From Polaribacter sp. (GTDB lineage Bacteria > Bacteroidota > Bacteroidia > Flavobacteriales > Flavobacteriaceae), in assembly GCA_030758355.1 (NCBI GenBank), contig JANREL010000007.1, positions 1-50,236 of the forward strand: a stretch of 50,236 nucleotides of DNA, written 5' to 3'. Shown here piece by piece: positions 29,164 to 40,278 of the stretch (position 1 is the stretch's first letter; each line of letters begins with the position of its first letter). The position numbers and the translations under genes were made by a program. Under the pieces are notes generated by a model. It had not been told where the DNA came from and made no database searches. It saw only the letters and a program-made list of their open reading frames with translations.

Positions 29164-31965
29164 TTATAATTTCTTTTTAACAGCAAATTCTTTATACGCC
29201 TCTATTAAATCACCTTCTTGGATGTCATTGTAATTTTTGATTTGCAATCCACAATCATACCCTTTTGCAACTTCTTTCACATCGTCTTTGAAACGTTTTA
29301 AAGATGTTAAGTAACCATCATGAACTACGATACCATCTCTAATAATTCGGATTTGAGAGTCTCTGAATATTTTTCCAGACATCACCATACATCCTGCAAT
29401 GTTTCCGACTTTAGATATTTTATAAACTTCTCTAATTTCAACATTTCCAGTAACTTCCTCTTTCATTTCAGGAGAAAGCATTCCCTCCATAGCATCTTTC
29501 AAGTCATTGATAGCATCGTAAATGATAGAATATGTTCTGATATCTACCTCTTCTCTATCAGCAATCATTCTTGCATTTCCTTGAGGACGAACGTTAAATC
29601 CAACAATAATTGCATCAGAAGCTGTTGCTAATAACACATCACTTTCTGTAATGGCTCCAACACCTTTGTGTAAAATATTGATTTGAATTTCTTCTGTTGA
29701 TAATTTTTGGAATGAATCTGCTAATGCTTCTACAGAACCATCCACATCTCCTTTTAAAATGATATTCAACTCTTTGAAATCTCCCAAAGCAATTCTTCGT
29801 CCAATTTCGGCAAGAGTCAACGTTTTTTGAGTTCTTACAGATTGTTCTCTTTGTAGTTGTGATCTTTTCGCGGCAATTTGTTTTGCTTCGCGCTCGTCAT
29901 CAAAAACAACAAATTTATCCCCTGCTTGTGGCGCTCCATCTAATCCTAAAACAGAAACTGGCATTGAGGGTCCTGCTGATTTTAATTTTACACCTTTATC
30001 GTCAAACATGGCTTTTACCTTACCACTGTTTTTTCCGGCTAAAATATAGTCACCAATTTTTAAGGTTCCGGCTTGTACTAAAATAGTAGTAACATACCCT
30101 CTTCCTTTATCTAACTGAGCTTCTACAACGGTACCTGTTGCATTTTTATTTGGATTTGCTTTCAACTCTAAAACCTCAGCTTCTAGCAATACTTTTTCCA
30201 ATAACTCTTCAATTCCTTGACCTGTTTTTGCTGAAATATCTTGCGATTGAATATTTCCTCCCCATTCTTCAATAAGCAAATTCATTGCAGATAATTGAGT
30301 TTTTACATTGTCAGGATTTGCATTTGGTTTATCAATCTTATTTATGGCGAAAATTATCGAAACTCCAGCTGCTTGAGCGTGAGAAATGGCTTCTTTTGTT
30401 TGTGGCATTACATCATCATCCGCTGCAACTACAATAATTACCAAATCTGTGATTTGCGCTCCACGAGCACGCATTGCTGTAAATGCTTCGTGACCAGGAG
30501 TATCTAAAAAAGCAATTTTTTGATCACCAACTTTCACTGCATACGCACCAATATGTTGCGTAATTCCACCGCTTTCACCTTCAGTCACATTTGCTTTTCT
30601 AATATAATCTAACAGAGAAGTTTTTCCATGATCCACGTGACCCATTACTGTAATAATTGGTGCACGTGTTATTAAATCCTCTGGATTGTCATCAACAGTT
30701 TCTATTGCTTCCTCGACTTCAGCACCAACAAATTCTACTTTGTGATCAAATTCTTCAGCAACAATAACCAATGTTTCAGCATCTAAACGCTGATTCATGG
30801 TTACCATCATTCCTAAAGACATACATGCAGAGATAATTTGAGTTACAGGAACATCCATCATGGTTGCAACTTCACTAACTGTTACAAATTCAGTGACTTT
30901 TAGAATTTTGCTATCTAATGCTTTTGCTTCTAATTCTGCCTCAGATTGTTCTCTGTGGGCATCTCTTTTATTTCTTCTGTATTTCGCTCCTTTTCCTTTA
31001 GAAGATTTTCCTTGAAGTTTTTCTAAAGTTTCTCTTACTTGTTTTTGGATATCAGCCTCAGATGGATCTTCTTTTTTGATAGGAGCTTGATTTCCTCTAG
31101 GTCTAAAACTTCCTTGTCTGTTATTTCCTTGTCCACCTTGATTTGGTTGATTTGGTCTGTTTAAATTATCTTGAGGTGGTCTTGAATTGGCTCCTGGTCC
31201 TACACCTGGTTTGCTAATACGCTTACGTTTTTTTCTAGGATCCGCAGAAGCGTCTTTTTTAACCTCTGGTTTTTTCTTTTTAGCCCTTTCAAACTGCTTC
31301 AAATCAATTGTTTGTCCAGTCATTTTTGGGCCATCCAATTTTTTGTATTGAGTAACGATCGACTCTGCATTTTCTGAAGTAATTTCAGTTTGTTTTTCGT
31401 TTTTTTGAACTTGTTGAACTGGTTGAACTGGTTGAACTGGTTTACTATCTAATTTTGGAGTTTCAACTTTAGGCTCTTCGAATTTTTTAGATTCAGTTAC
31501 GACTTCAGGTTTTTTCTCTTCTTTTATTGAAGCTACTTCTTCTTTAGCAACTGGAACGCTAGCTGTTTCTTTTACTGTTTTTTCAACTTCAGTTTTTTTG
31601 CCTAAGTTATCAATATCGATTTTCCCAACAGTTTTAAACTCTATTTTATCTGCTTTTGCTCTTAGAATTTCTTCCTCTTTTTTAGCCTCTTCTGCTTTTT
31701 TCTTTTCTAGTTTGGCTTCGATTTCAACTCGAATTGCTTCTTTTTCTTTTCTTTTTTCCTCTCCAACTTCTTTTGATGCCGCTTTTTTATTAGCATCTGT
31801 TTCAAAGCCATCAAGAAGAACTTGATAGGTGTCTTGAGAAATTTTAGTAGTTGGTCTTGCTTCTACTTCATGACCATGTTTTCCTAAATATTCTACAGCT
31901 CTGTCAAGAGAAATATTCAATTCTCTTAACACACTACTAAGTCTCATTGTTTTGTCTACAGACAT
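29164..31965 (-). CDS. infB: Translation initiation factor IF-2
   Basis: [61 protein letters not shown]. Confidence 0.98.
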   Translation of the reverse strand: MSVDKTMRLSSVLRELNISLDRAVEYLGKHGHEVEARPTTKISQDTYQVLLDGFETDANKKAASKEVGEEKRKEKEAIRVEIEAKLEKKKAEEAKKEEEILRAKADKIEFKTVGKIDIDNLGKKTEVEKTVKETASVPVAKEEVASIKEEKKPEVVTESKKFEEPKVETPKLDSKPVQPVQPVQQVQKNEKQTEITSENAESIVTQYKKLDGPKMTGQTIDLKQFERAKKKKPEVKKDASADPRKKRKRISKPGVGPGANSRPPQDNLNRPNQPNQGGQGNNRQGSFRPRGNQAPIKKEDPSEADIQKQVRETLEKLQGKSSKGKGAKYRRNKRDAHREQSEAELEAKALDSKILKVTEFVTVSEVATMMDVPVTQIISACMSLGMMVTMNQRLDAETLVIVAEEFDHKVEFVGAEVEEAIETVDDNPEDLITRAPIITVMGHVDHGKTSLLDYIRKANVTEGESGGITQHIGAYAVKVGDQKIAFLDTPGHEAFTAMRARGAQITDLVIIVVAADDDVMPQTKEAISHAQAAGVSIIFAINKIDKPNANPDNVKTQLSAMNLLIEEWGGNIQSQDISAKTGQGIEELLEKVLLEAEVLELKANPNKNATGTVVEAQLDKGRGYVTTILVQAGTLKIGDYILAGKNSGKVKAMFDDKGVKLKSAGPSMPVSVLGLDGAPQAGDKFVVFDDEREAKQIAAKRSQLQREQSVRTQKTLTLAEIGRRIALGDFKELNIILKGDVDGSVEALADSFQKLSTEEIQINILHKGVGAITESDVLLATASDAIIVGFNVRPQGNARMIADREEVDIRTYSIIYDAINDLKDAMEGMLSPEMKEEVTGNVEIREVYKISKVGNIAGCMVMSGKIFRDSQIRIIRDGIVVHDGYLTSLKRFKDDVKEVAKGYDCGLQIKNYNDIQEGDLIEAYKEFAVKKKL
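31405..31440 (-). repeat. 9-bp tandem repeat within infB (about four units, three perfect)
   Basis: TTGAACTGG x3 preceded by TTGAACTTG, encoding [12 protein letters not shown] in the IF-2 N-terminal linker. Confidence 0.85.
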
Positions 31966-32028
31966 ATATAATTTTTTATGCTTTAATTTTTGTAAAAATA
32001 ATCTTTTTACTTTTAATCATTTTGGAAT

Positions 32029-33282
32029 CTATTCTTCGAATTCTTCTCTTAAAATTCGTTGAACATCCAAAATAGTTTCTTCTTCTAAATCGGTTCTTTT
32101 TACCAATTCTTCCACAGAAGTTTCTAATACACTTCTTGCAGTGTCTAATCCAATATTCTTGAATTCTTGGATAATCCATCCTTCAATTTCATCAACAAAC
32201 TCTGTCAATTCCACATCTTCTTCAGCTCCTTCTCTTTGAACATCAATTTCATAACCTGTCAATTCACTAGCCAATCTGATATTTACACCGCTTTTTCCAA
32301 TTGCTTTTGAAACTTCTTCAGGTTTTAAAACGACTTTTACTCGTCCTTTTTTGCCATTCTTCTCAGATTCATACAATTCGATTTCCATAGAAGTCACTTT
32401 TGCAGGACTCAAAGCTCTAGCAATATACAATTGTTCGTTTTTTGTATAATTGATAACGTCGATATTTTCATTCCCCAATTCACGAACAATTCCATGAATT
32501 CTTGATCCTTTTACACCCACACAAGCTCCAACTGGATCAATTCTGTCATCATAAGAATCTACAGCTACTTTTGCTTTTTCACCAGGAATTCTAGCAACGC
32601 CTTCAACTGTAATTAAACCGTCAAAAACTTCAGGAATTTCTTGCTCGAATAATTTTGTTAAAAACAAGGGTGATGTTCTTGACAAAATAATAGCTGGTTT
32701 ATTGCCTCTTAATTCAACAGATTTTACAACGCCTCTTACTGAATCGCCTTTTCTAAAAAAGTCTGATCGAATTTGCTCACTTTTTGGCAATACAATTTCG
32801 TTTCCATCATCATCTAATAAAATGATTGCATTGTGACGAATGTGGTGCACTTCTGCAGTATATAATTCGCCTTCTAAATCTTTAAATTGCTTAAAAATAT
32901 TTGTGCTATCGTGTTCATAAATTTTTGAAATCAAATTTTGACGCAAAGCCAAAATTGCTCTTCTACCCAATTGAACCAATTTTACTTCTTCAGAAACATC
33001 TTCACCAATTTCAAAATCAGGCTCAATTTTACGAGCTTCAGTTAATTCGATTTCTTCATTGTCATCTTCAGACATTCCGTCTGCAACAACTACACGATTT
33101 CTCCAAATTTCTAAATCTCCTTTATCAGGATTGATGATGATGTCAAAATTATCATCAGAGCCAAACTTTCTTTTTAAAGCCGCTCTAAAAACTTCTTCTA
33201 AAATAGACATCAATGTAACTCTGTCTATACTTTTGTTATCTTTAAATTCAGAAAACGATTCAATTAACGCTATATTTTCCAT
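32029..33282 (-). CDS. nusA: Transcription termination/antitermination factor NusA
   Basis: S1/KH domains; DPVGACVGVKGSRIHGIVRELGNENIDVINY. Confidence 0.97.
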   Translation of the reverse strand: MENIALIESFSEFKDNKSIDRVTLMSILEEVFRAALKRKFGSDDNFDIIINPDKGDLEIWRNRVVVADGMSEDDNEEIELTEARKIEPDFEIGEDVSEEVKLVQLGRRAILALRQNLISKIYEHDSTNIFKQFKDLEGELYTAEVHHIRHNAIILLDDDGNEIVLPKSEQIRSDFFRKGDSVRGVVKSVELRGNKPAIILSRTSPLFLTKLFEQEIPEVFDGLITVEGVARIPGEKAKVAVDSYDDRIDPVGACVGVKGSRIHGIVRELGNENIDVINYTKNEQLYIARALSPAKVTSMEIELYESEKNGKKGRVKVVLKPEEVSKAIGKSGVNIRLASELTGYEIDVQREGAEEDVELTEFVDEIEGWIIQEFKNIGLDTARSVLETSVEELVKRTDLEEETILDVQRILREEFEE

Positions 33283-33294
33283 TACCTTATTTTC

Positions 33295-33759
33295 TTAAAA
33301 TACAATCTTCACTTTTGATTCTTTGATGTTTTTATACTCTATTGTTGCTGTTTTTTCAACAGTCATTTTTCCTTTTCCTTCCAATTTTGGTACTCTTGCT
33401 TCCCAAACTAACACAATATTTTCTTCATTTACAGCAACTAAAGTTCCTGCTATTTCTTCTTCGTTGGCTGTTTTTACATTCAATATCCTATTGATATTCT
33501 TTATATATTGTCTTTGTAATTTTATAGGCTTTGAAACATCTGGAGTTGAAACTTCTAATGCAAAATCTTCTGCTTCTCTATCCAAATTATGTTCAACATT
33601 TCTACTTATCCTGATACATTCACTCAATGATACACCTTCATCACCGTCTACAATTACTTTGATTTTATTAGCTTCAGAGATTGAAAGATCTACTAAAAAT
33701 AGTTTTTCATTTTCTGCTAACGCCTCCTCAACTAGATATCTTACTTTGGCTTGATCCAT
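33295..33759 (-). CDS. rimP: Ribosome maturation factor RimP
   Basis: VDGDEGVSLSECIRISRNVEHNLDREAEDFALEVSTPDVSKPIK; gene order rimP-nusA-infB. Confidence 0.95.
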   Translation of the reverse strand: MDQAKVRYLVEEALAENEKLFLVDLSISEANKIKVIVDGDEGVSLSECIRISRNVEHNLDREAEDFALEVSTPDVSKPIKLQRQYIKNINRILNVKTANEEEIAGTLVAVNEENIVLVWEARVPKLEGKGKMTVEKTATIEYKNIKESKVKIVF

Positions 33760-33802
33760 TATTATTTTTTACTAAATCTTAAAAAACAATTCTTTTAGAT
33801 AT

Positions 33803-33827
33803 AAAAAGAGGGGACTTTAAGTCCCCT
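33803..33827 (-). terminator. Terminator-like hairpin in the rimP-nusA-infB 5' leader
   Basis: On the minus strand AGGGGAC-TTAAA-GTCCCCT then CTTTTT, between a consensus promoter and the rimP start. Confidence 0.65.
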
Positions 33828-33857
33828 TCATTTTCATTTTCCCTTATTTTTTCGGTG

Positions 33858-33888
33858 CAAATATACTAAATGTTTGCGATTTACCAAA
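33858..33888 (-). promoter_or_regulatory. Consensus Bacteroidetes promoter of the rimP-nusA-infB operon
   Basis: On the minus strand TTTG-N19-TATATTTG, matching the -33 TTTG / -7 TAnnTTTG pattern. Confidence 0.7.
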
Positions 33889-33954
33889 AGGTTTGTAATT
33901 CAAATGTTTTTTCTAAATTTAAAAATGCATTTTCGGTTTATGTAAACTTCCATT

Positions 33955-34399
33955 TTGAAAACAATTTTTGGTACTATTAATTTTCAAAATCGTATGAATT
34001 TGTTTGTAAAATGGCTGCAAAAATTGCCAAAAATCTGAAAATGCTGTGTCTTTTACACGTTATTGAATTGCCTCTAGCTAAGCAGATATAGGTTCAAAAG
34101 GCAATTTTAGCATTCCAGAAAGTAAGTTGTATTTGCGCAAAAATAGAGAACAAATTTTTGATTTTAAAGAGTGATTTTTCTCAGAAACCCAAGAAGCGCG
34201 TCACTTAATTCGATTTCAAAATCCATAGGAAGATATTTTTGCCTGTGCAGAAAAAATAAATGCAGGTTGGACTATTATGGGCTCTAAAGGAAATTCTGAT
34301 TTTAAAGAAATTTTGATTGGGTCTAATACTGAAAAAGTAGTTCGAAAATCGACAATTCCTGTGCTAGTTGTTAAAATTATAGACAAGACAAAAAATTAA
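33955..34399 (+). pseudogene. Decayed universal stress protein (UspA family) gene
   Basis: Fragments MAAKIAKNLKMLCLLHVIELPLAKQI*, GSKGNFSIPESKLYLRKNREQIFDFKE*, and GWTIMGSKGNSDFKEILIGSNTEKVVRKSTIPVLVVK, separated by stops. Confidence 0.8.
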
Positions 34400-34510
34400 A
34401 GATTTTGTTACCCAATTTGATTTGCAATAACCATTAAAATTCCTAAAATCCAGTTAATTCTATCGAAAAGAGTTGTGTTTTGAAATTTATACAATTCTTA
34501 CAAATAAAGA

Positions 34511-34548
34511 AAAAAGCCACTATTTTCATTTTTGAAATAGCGGCTTTT
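34511..34548 (-). terminator. Intrinsic terminator downstream of the GapN-like gene
   Basis: AAAAAGCCACTATTTC ... GAAATAGCGGCTTTT with one mismatch. Confidence 0.65.
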
Positions 34549-34571
34549 AATAATTCTATAAGTTTTCCTTT

Positions 34572-36164
34572 TTACAAAATATAATCAGTATTGATAAAAT
34601 TAGACGATTTAGTGTCCAATAATTCTTGTAAAATTTTATTATTGTAAGCAGAATCTTTGGATGCTACAAAAGTTCTGATTGAAAAAGAACGTAATGCGTC
34701 ATAAACGCTCAAAGTTGCCACAGCTGAGTCTTTTCGTCCAGTAAATGGGTACATATCCGGTCCTCTTTGGCACGAACTATTCAAATTCACCCTACAGACC
34801 AAATTTACCAAGGTATCAATTAAAGGCGCTAAGGTTTTTACATCACTGCCAAAAACACTTACTTGTTGACCGTAATTGGATGCAGCCATATCCGTTAATG
34901 GTTCTTGAATATCTTTGAAAGAAAGTACAGGAATTACTGGCCCAAATTGCTCTTCTTCAAAAACACGCATGTTTTTAGAAACAGGATACAACACTGCTGG
35001 GAAAATAAAATTTTCGGTAGTTTCCCCACCATTTTCGTTGATGATTTTTGCTCCTTTTTTGATAGCATCATCAATCAATTCTTGAATATAAACAGGTTTT
35101 TCTGGTTCCGGCAAAGGTGTTAAAAGAACCCCTTTTTCCCAAGGATTCCCGAATTTTAACGCATCCACTTTGGCTGCGAAACGCTTGTTGAATTCGTCAA
35201 CAATTTCTTCGTGAACATAGACAACTTTTAAGGCTGTACAACGTTGACCATTGAAAGACGTTGTGCCAACAATACACTCGCTAATTGCCAAATCTAAATC
35301 AGCATCTGGCAAAACTATTGCTGGATTTTTAGCTTCCAATCCCAACACCAAACGCAATCTGTTTTTATTTGGATGATTTGCTTGAATCGAATTTGCAGAT
35401 TTGCTATTTCCAATCAATGCCAATACATCTACTTTTCCAGTTTCCATAATGGGAGTTGCCAAAGTTCTTCCGCGGCCATAAATGATGTTTACAACGCCTG
35501 CTGGGAAACTATTTTGAAATGCTTCTAACAAAGGAGACAATAACAAAACTCCGTGTTTTGCAGGTTTAAAAATGGCTGTATTTCCCATTATTAACGCTGG
35601 AATCAATAATGCAAAAGTTTCATTTAATGGATAATTATAAGGACCTAAACACAAAACAACTCCTAAAGGTCCACGTCTGATATGCGCATACACTCCTGAA
35701 TTTTTTTCAAATTTGGCAGAAGTTCTGTCCATTTTTTTATAATCTTCAATCGTGTCGTAAATGTATTCTACGGTTCTGTCAAACTCTTTTTGTGAATCTG
35801 GTAAGGTTTTTCCAATTTCCCACATCAATAGTTTTACGATTTCTTCACGTTTGGTTTTCATCTGTAAAACGAACTTTTCCATGGCTGCAATTCTGTCAGC
35901 AACTTTCATTGTTGGCCACAAACCTTGTCCACGACCATAGGCTTTTTCTGCTGCATGCAACGCCTCTAAAGCTTCACTTTCGCCCAAATCAGGAACCGTT
36001 CCTAATAATGTTGGTTGGTATTGTTTGGTAGAAGAAATAGTTGAAAAAACATTGGCTGTTTTTCCTTTCCATTCTTTTAATTTTCCGTCAACTAAATAGG
36101 TATTTTGGTGCAATAATGTGTCAATTGCAAACTCATTAGGAATTTCTTTAAATGTAATTTCCAT
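34572..36164 (-). CDS. NADP-dependent non-phosphorylating glyceraldehyde-3-phosphate dehydrogenase-like aldehyde dehydrogenase (GapN type)
   Basis: ALDH fold: [33 protein letters not shown], catalytic [27 protein letters not shown]. Start at [12 protein letters not shown] (36164). Confidence 0.85.
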   Translation of the reverse strand: MEITFKEIPNEFAIDTLLHQNTYLVDGKLKEWKGKTANVFSTISSTKQYQPTLLGTVPDLGESEALEALHAAEKAYGRGQGLWPTMKVADRIAAMEKFVLQMKTKREEIVKLLMWEIGKTLPDSQKEFDRTVEYIYDTIEDYKKMDRTSAKFEKNSGVYAHIRRGPLGVVLCLGPYNYPLNETFALLIPALIMGNTAIFKPAKHGVLLLSPLLEAFQNSFPAGVVNIIYGRGRTLATPIMETGKVDVLALIGNSKSANSIQANHPNKNRLRLVLGLEAKNPAIVLPDADLDLAISECIVGTTSFNGQRCTALKVVYVHEEIVDEFNKRFAAKVDALKFGNPWEKGVLLTPLPEPEKPVYIQELIDDAIKKGAKIINENGGETTENFIFPAVLYPVSKNMRVFEEEQFGPVIPVLSFKDIQEPLTDMAASNYGQQVSVFGSDVKTLAPLIDTLVNLVCRVNLNSSCQRGPDMYPFTGRKDSAVATLSVYDALRSFSIRTFVASKDSAYNNKILQELLDTKSSNFINTDYIL

Positions 36165-36276
36165 AGAAAAATATTGTGTTTTAGAAATCAAAGTAACAAA
36201 AAATAAGTTCAATTTTTGCGATTTATTCAATAAAAAGCTATAAAAATTACGAAAAGCATTTCGGGTTTTTCAATAA

Positions 36277-36308
36277 AAAAGCATCTTTTATTAAGAAAAG
36301 ATGCTTTT
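36277..36308 (-). terminator. Intrinsic terminator downstream of ilvC
   Basis: AAAAGCATCTTTT-ATTAAG-AAAAGATGCTTTT. Confidence 0.8.
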
Positions 36309-36331
36309 AAAACTTTAAAAAATAAAATTGA

Positions 36332-37807
36332 TTAAGCTGTTTTTACTACTTTCATTGCTGTCATGGAAGCTCTTAATGTTGCACCAATTTTTTCCACTGG
36401 ATGATTTCTAATCGCTTTGTTCACCGCAATTAATTGTTGATTATCTACCCCATTATCGCTGGTGAATTTTTTTCCAATCACATCAGTAGAGACTTTTTTC
36501 ATGAAATCTGTCAACAAAGGTTTACAAGCGTGATCAAATAAATAACAACCATATTCTGCAGTATCAGAAATAACTCGATTCATTTCGTATAATTTTTTTC
36601 GAGCAATGGTATTTGCAATTAATGGTGTTTCATGCAATGATTCGTAATAGGCGGAAGCATCTATAATACCAGATTCAGTCATAGATTCGAAGGCTAATTC
36701 AACTCCTGCTCTCACAAAAGCAACCAATAAAGTTCCGTGATCAAAATACTCTTGTTCTGAAATTTCTTGAGTAGTAATCGTTTGTTTTTCAAACGCAGTT
36801 TCGCCAGTTGCAGCTCTCCAAGTCAATAAATTTTTATCATCATTTGCCCAATCTTCCATCATGGTTTTTGAAAAATGACCTGTCATGATATCATCCATGT
36901 GTTTTTGAAATAGTGGACGCATAATGGCTTTTAATTCTTCCGAAAGTTCAAATGCTTTTATTTTTGCAGGATTAGACAATCGGTCCATCATATTTGTAAT
37001 CCCTCCGTGTTTTAAAGCTTCAGTAACAGTTTCCCAACCATATTGAATCAATTTTGCTGCATAACTTGCATCAATACCTTCAGCCACCATTTTGTCAAAA
37101 GATACAATAGCGCCTGTTTGCAATAAGCCACATAAAATAGTTTGTTCGCCCATCAAATCAGATTTTACTTCTGCCACAAAAGACGAAGCTAAAACACCCG
37201 CTTTGTGACCTCCAGTGGCAACTGCATATGCTTTTGCTTGTGTCCAACCTTTTTGTTCTGGATCGTTTTCAGGATGTACAGCAATCAATGTTGGTACCCC
37301 AAAACCCCGTTTGTATTCTTCACGGACTTCAGATCCTGGACATTTTGGAGCCACCATAATTACCGTTAAATCTTTTCGGATTTGCATGCCTTCTTCAACA
37401 ATATTAAAACCATGAGAATAGCTTAAAGTAGCGCCTTTTTTCATCAAATGCATTACTGAATTTACAACGCTTGTATGTTGTTTATCAGGAGTTAAATTGA
37501 TCACTAAATCAGCAGTTGGCAATAATTCTTCATACGTTCCTACTGCAAATCCGTTTGAGGAAGCATTTGCGAAAGAATCTCTTTTTTGATCAATGGCAGC
37601 TTGTCTTAAAGCATATGAAATGTCCAAGCCAGAATCTCTCATGTTCAAACCTTGATTTAACCCTTGTGCGCCACAACCTACAATGACTATTTTTTTTCCA
37701 AGCAATGCGTTTACACCATCTTCAAATTCTGAAGCATCCATAAAACGGCATTTTCCTAGTTGTTCTAATTTTTGTCTTAATGTTAATGTGTTGAAATAAT
37801 TTGACAT
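36332..37807 (-). CDS. ilvC: Ketol-acid reductoisomerase, class II (long form)
   Basis: [59 protein letters not shown]; 491 aa. Confidence 0.97.
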   Translation of the reverse strand: MSNYFNTLTLRQKLEQLGKCRFMDASEFEDGVNALLGKKIVIVGCGAQGLNQGLNMRDSGLDISYALRQAAIDQKRDSFANASSNGFAVGTYEELLPTADLVINLTPDKQHTSVVNSVMHLMKKGATLSYSHGFNIVEEGMQIRKDLTVIMVAPKCPGSEVREEYKRGFGVPTLIAVHPENDPEQKGWTQAKAYAVATGGHKAGVLASSFVAEVKSDLMGEQTILCGLLQTGAIVSFDKMVAEGIDASYAAKLIQYGWETVTEALKHGGITNMMDRLSNPAKIKAFELSEELKAIMRPLFQKHMDDIMTGHFSKTMMEDWANDDKNLLTWRAATGETAFEKQTITTQEISEQEYFDHGTLLVAFVRAGVELAFESMTESGIIDASAYYESLHETPLIANTIARKKLYEMNRVISDTAEYGCYLFDHACKPLLTDFMKKVSTDVIGKKFTSDNGVDNQQLIAVNKAIRNHPVEKIGATLRASMTAMKVVKTA

Positions 37808-37817
37808 TTTTTTGGTT

Positions 37818-38351
37818 TTAGTTGTTGTTGAATGCTTGTAGCATTTTTGATATTTTCATTTCGTCTTTGGTCACTGCAATTCGTCCAGAACGTGTGTATT
37901 GCATAATGCCAAAAACACTTAGTTTTTCATATAAATCTTTTAATTCTTCTCTTTTTCCTGATTTTTCAAGCACAAAAAAATCTTTGTTTACAGTAACAAT
38001 TCGTGCATTGCTTTCTTTGATGATGTTTTGGATTTGGCGTTCTTCAAACAATAAATCAGATTTTATTTTAAACAAGCCTGAAACTTGATAAATAGTTTCT
38101 TCTTCTGTATGATAAAATGCTTTGATAACCTCTACTTGTTTGTCAATTTGACCGATGATTTTTTTCATCCCAACTTCATCCATGTATACCACAATAGTGA
38201 ATCTTGAAACGCCCTCAATTTCAGATGGTGAGGTATTTAAACTCTCAATATTGATGTGTCTTCGTTGGAAAATTGCCGAAATTCGATTTAACAATCCAAT
38301 ATTATTTTCCGTATAAATGGAAACGGTGTATAGTTGCTCTTCTGTGTTCAT
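37818..38351 (-). CDS. ilvN: Acetolactate synthase small (regulatory) subunit
   Basis: ACT domain: [48 protein letters not shown]. Confidence 0.96.
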   Translation of the reverse strand: MNTEEQLYTVSIYTENNIGLLNRISAIFQRRHINIESLNTSPSEIEGVSRFTIVVYMDEVGMKKIIGQIDKQVEVIKAFYHTEEETIYQVSGLFKIKSDLLFEERQIQNIIKESNARIVTVNKDFFVLEKSGKREELKDLYEKLSVFGIMQYTRSGRIAVTKDEMKISKMLQAFNNN

Positions 38352-38439
38352 ACTAATAAGTTCAAGGTTTAAAGTTTAAAATTTCAGAGTTTTTACTCAT
38401 CTCTTTATTCTTTGTTCTTTATTCTCTTTTCTTTTTTAT

Positions 38440-40173
38440 TTATTCCAATCTAATATCAGAAACACTCGCTCCAGAGGGAATCATTGGAAATACGTTGTCT
38501 TCTTTTTCCACACAAACTTCTAAAAAATAAGCGTCTTTACTTGCCATCATTTCTGCAACCGCTGGTGCTAATTCTTCGCGTTTGGTAACTTTTTTTCCTT
38601 TGATGTAATAGCCTTCAGCAATCGCTACAAAATTTGGATTCACCATTTCTGTAGAAGCATATCTTTTTTCAAAAAACAATTGTTGCCATTGACGCACCAT
38701 TCCTAAAAAATCGTTATTCAATACCACAATTTTTACTGCCGCTTTTTGCTGGAAAATCGTCCCTAATTCTTGAATGGTCATTTGGTAACCTCCATCACCA
38801 GAAATTGAAACCACTTCACGATCAGGAGCTGCCATTTTTGCACCAATAGCTGCTGGCAATCCAAAACCCATAGTGCCTAATCCACCAGATGTGATGTTAC
38901 TTTTTGTGATGTTAAAATCAGCATATCTACATGCAATCATTTGATGCTGACCAACATCAGTAACAATGGCGGCATTTCCATTACTTTGGAGGTTGATCTC
39001 TTTCAACACTTCGCCCATTGTCAATCCTTCTTTTGTCGGATACAAATCATGTTTGATGACTTTTTCGTATTCAATGGCATACAAATCTTTGAATTTTTGA
39101 TGCCAATCAGAATGAGAATTTTCTTTCAATAAAGGCAACAACATTTCTAAACTCGCTTTTGCATCACCCAAAACAGCTATGTCGGTTTTTACATTTTTAT
39201 CTACCTCAGCAGGATCAATTTCAAAATGAATGATTTTTGCTTGTTTTGCATACGTATTCAAACTTCCAGTAACTCTGTCATCAAAACGCATTCCAATGGC
39301 AATCAACACATCGCATTGATTGGTTAAAATATTTGGCGCATAATTTCCATGCATGCCAACCATACCAACATTCAATGGATGAGAAGTTGGAATCGCAGAA
39401 GCACCTAAAATTGTCCAAGCTGCAGGAATTCCTGCTTTTTCAACAACTGCTTTTAGCTGTTTTTCAGCTTTGCTCAAAATCACTCCTTGACCCCAAACAA
39501 TCATAGGTTTTTTTGCTTGATTGATGAGTTTTGCCGCTTCCTCTACAGTTTGAATGTCCGTTTTTGGAATAGGATTGTAACTGCGAACTTTGGTGCATTT
39601 TTCGTACGAAAAATCAAAATGACTAAACTGAGCATCTTTTGTAATGTCAATTAAAACAGGACCTGGTCTGCCACTTTTTGCGATATAAAAAGCTTTCGCA
39701 ATTACACTCGGAATATCTTCAGCTTTGGTAACTTGACAATTCCATTTGGTAATTGGTGACGAAATCCCAATAATATCTGTTTCTTGAAAAGCGTCACTTC
39801 CCAATAAATGCGAAGCCACTTGACCGGTGATGCAAACCATAGGGGTTGAATCAATTTGAGCATCTGCAATTCCTGTGATTAAATTGGTAGCTCCAGGCCC
39901 AGAAGTTGCGATGGCAACTCCTACTTTTCCAGAAATTCGTGCATAGCCTTGAGCTGCATGAGTGGCCCCTTGTTCATGACGTGTTAATACATGATGAATT
40001 TTATCTTGAAATTTGAACAATTCATCATACACTGGCATAATTGCGCCTCCAGGATACCCGTAAATAATATCAACTCCCTCTTCAATCAAACAGCGAACAA
40101 TTGCCTCAGAACCTGAAATACGTTCTGTAATTTGTTTGATTTCTTGACTTTTTGTTATGGTTTGTGTTTCCAT
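38440..40173 (-). CDS. ilvB: Acetolactate synthase large subunit
   Basis: YGYPGGAIMPVYDEL, RHEQGATHAAQGYARISGKVGVAIATSGPGATNLITGIADA, SGDGGYQMTIQELGTI. Confidence 0.97.
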   Translation of the reverse strand: METQTITKSQEIKQITERISGSEAIVRCLIEEGVDIIYGYPGGAIMPVYDELFKFQDKIHHVLTRHEQGATHAAQGYARISGKVGVAIATSGPGATNLITGIADAQIDSTPMVCITGQVASHLLGSDAFQETDIIGISSPITKWNCQVTKAEDIPSVIAKAFYIAKSGRPGPVLIDITKDAQFSHFDFSYEKCTKVRSYNPIPKTDIQTVEEAAKLINQAKKPMIVWGQGVILSKAEKQLKAVVEKAGIPAAWTILGASAIPTSHPLNVGMVGMHGNYAPNILTNQCDVLIAIGMRFDDRVTGSLNTYAKQAKIIHFEIDPAEVDKNVKTDIAVLGDAKASLEMLLPLLKENSHSDWHQKFKDLYAIEYEKVIKHDLYPTKEGLTMGEVLKEINLQSNGNAAIVTDVGQHQMIACRYADFNITKSNITSGGLGTMGFGLPAAIGAKMAAPDREVVSISGDGGYQMTIQELGTIFQQKAAVKIVVLNNDFLGMVRQWQQLFFEKRYASTEMVNPNFVAIAEGYYIKGKKVTKREELAPAVAEMMASKDAYFLEVCVEKEDNVFPMIPSGASVSDIRLE

Positions 40174-40278
40174 ATTTTCTATTTTGAGATGAAAGAATTA
40201 AAAAAATAGAATAAAGGTGTTCTCCTCATTTTTTCTTTTCTCTTTTTTCTTGTGTCTTTTTATATTCTCTTTTTTGAA

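Noticed and set aside
31405-31440. TTGAACTGG tandem repeat as a regulatory or CRISPR-like repeat
   Set aside because: It is in frame within infB and encodes PVQ repeats in the flexible IF-2 N-terminal linker, where such repeats are common.
33323-33754. 143-aa plus-strand ORF overlapping rimP
   Set aside because: Antisense shadow of a well-supported rimP gene; low-complexity composition without a recognisable domain.
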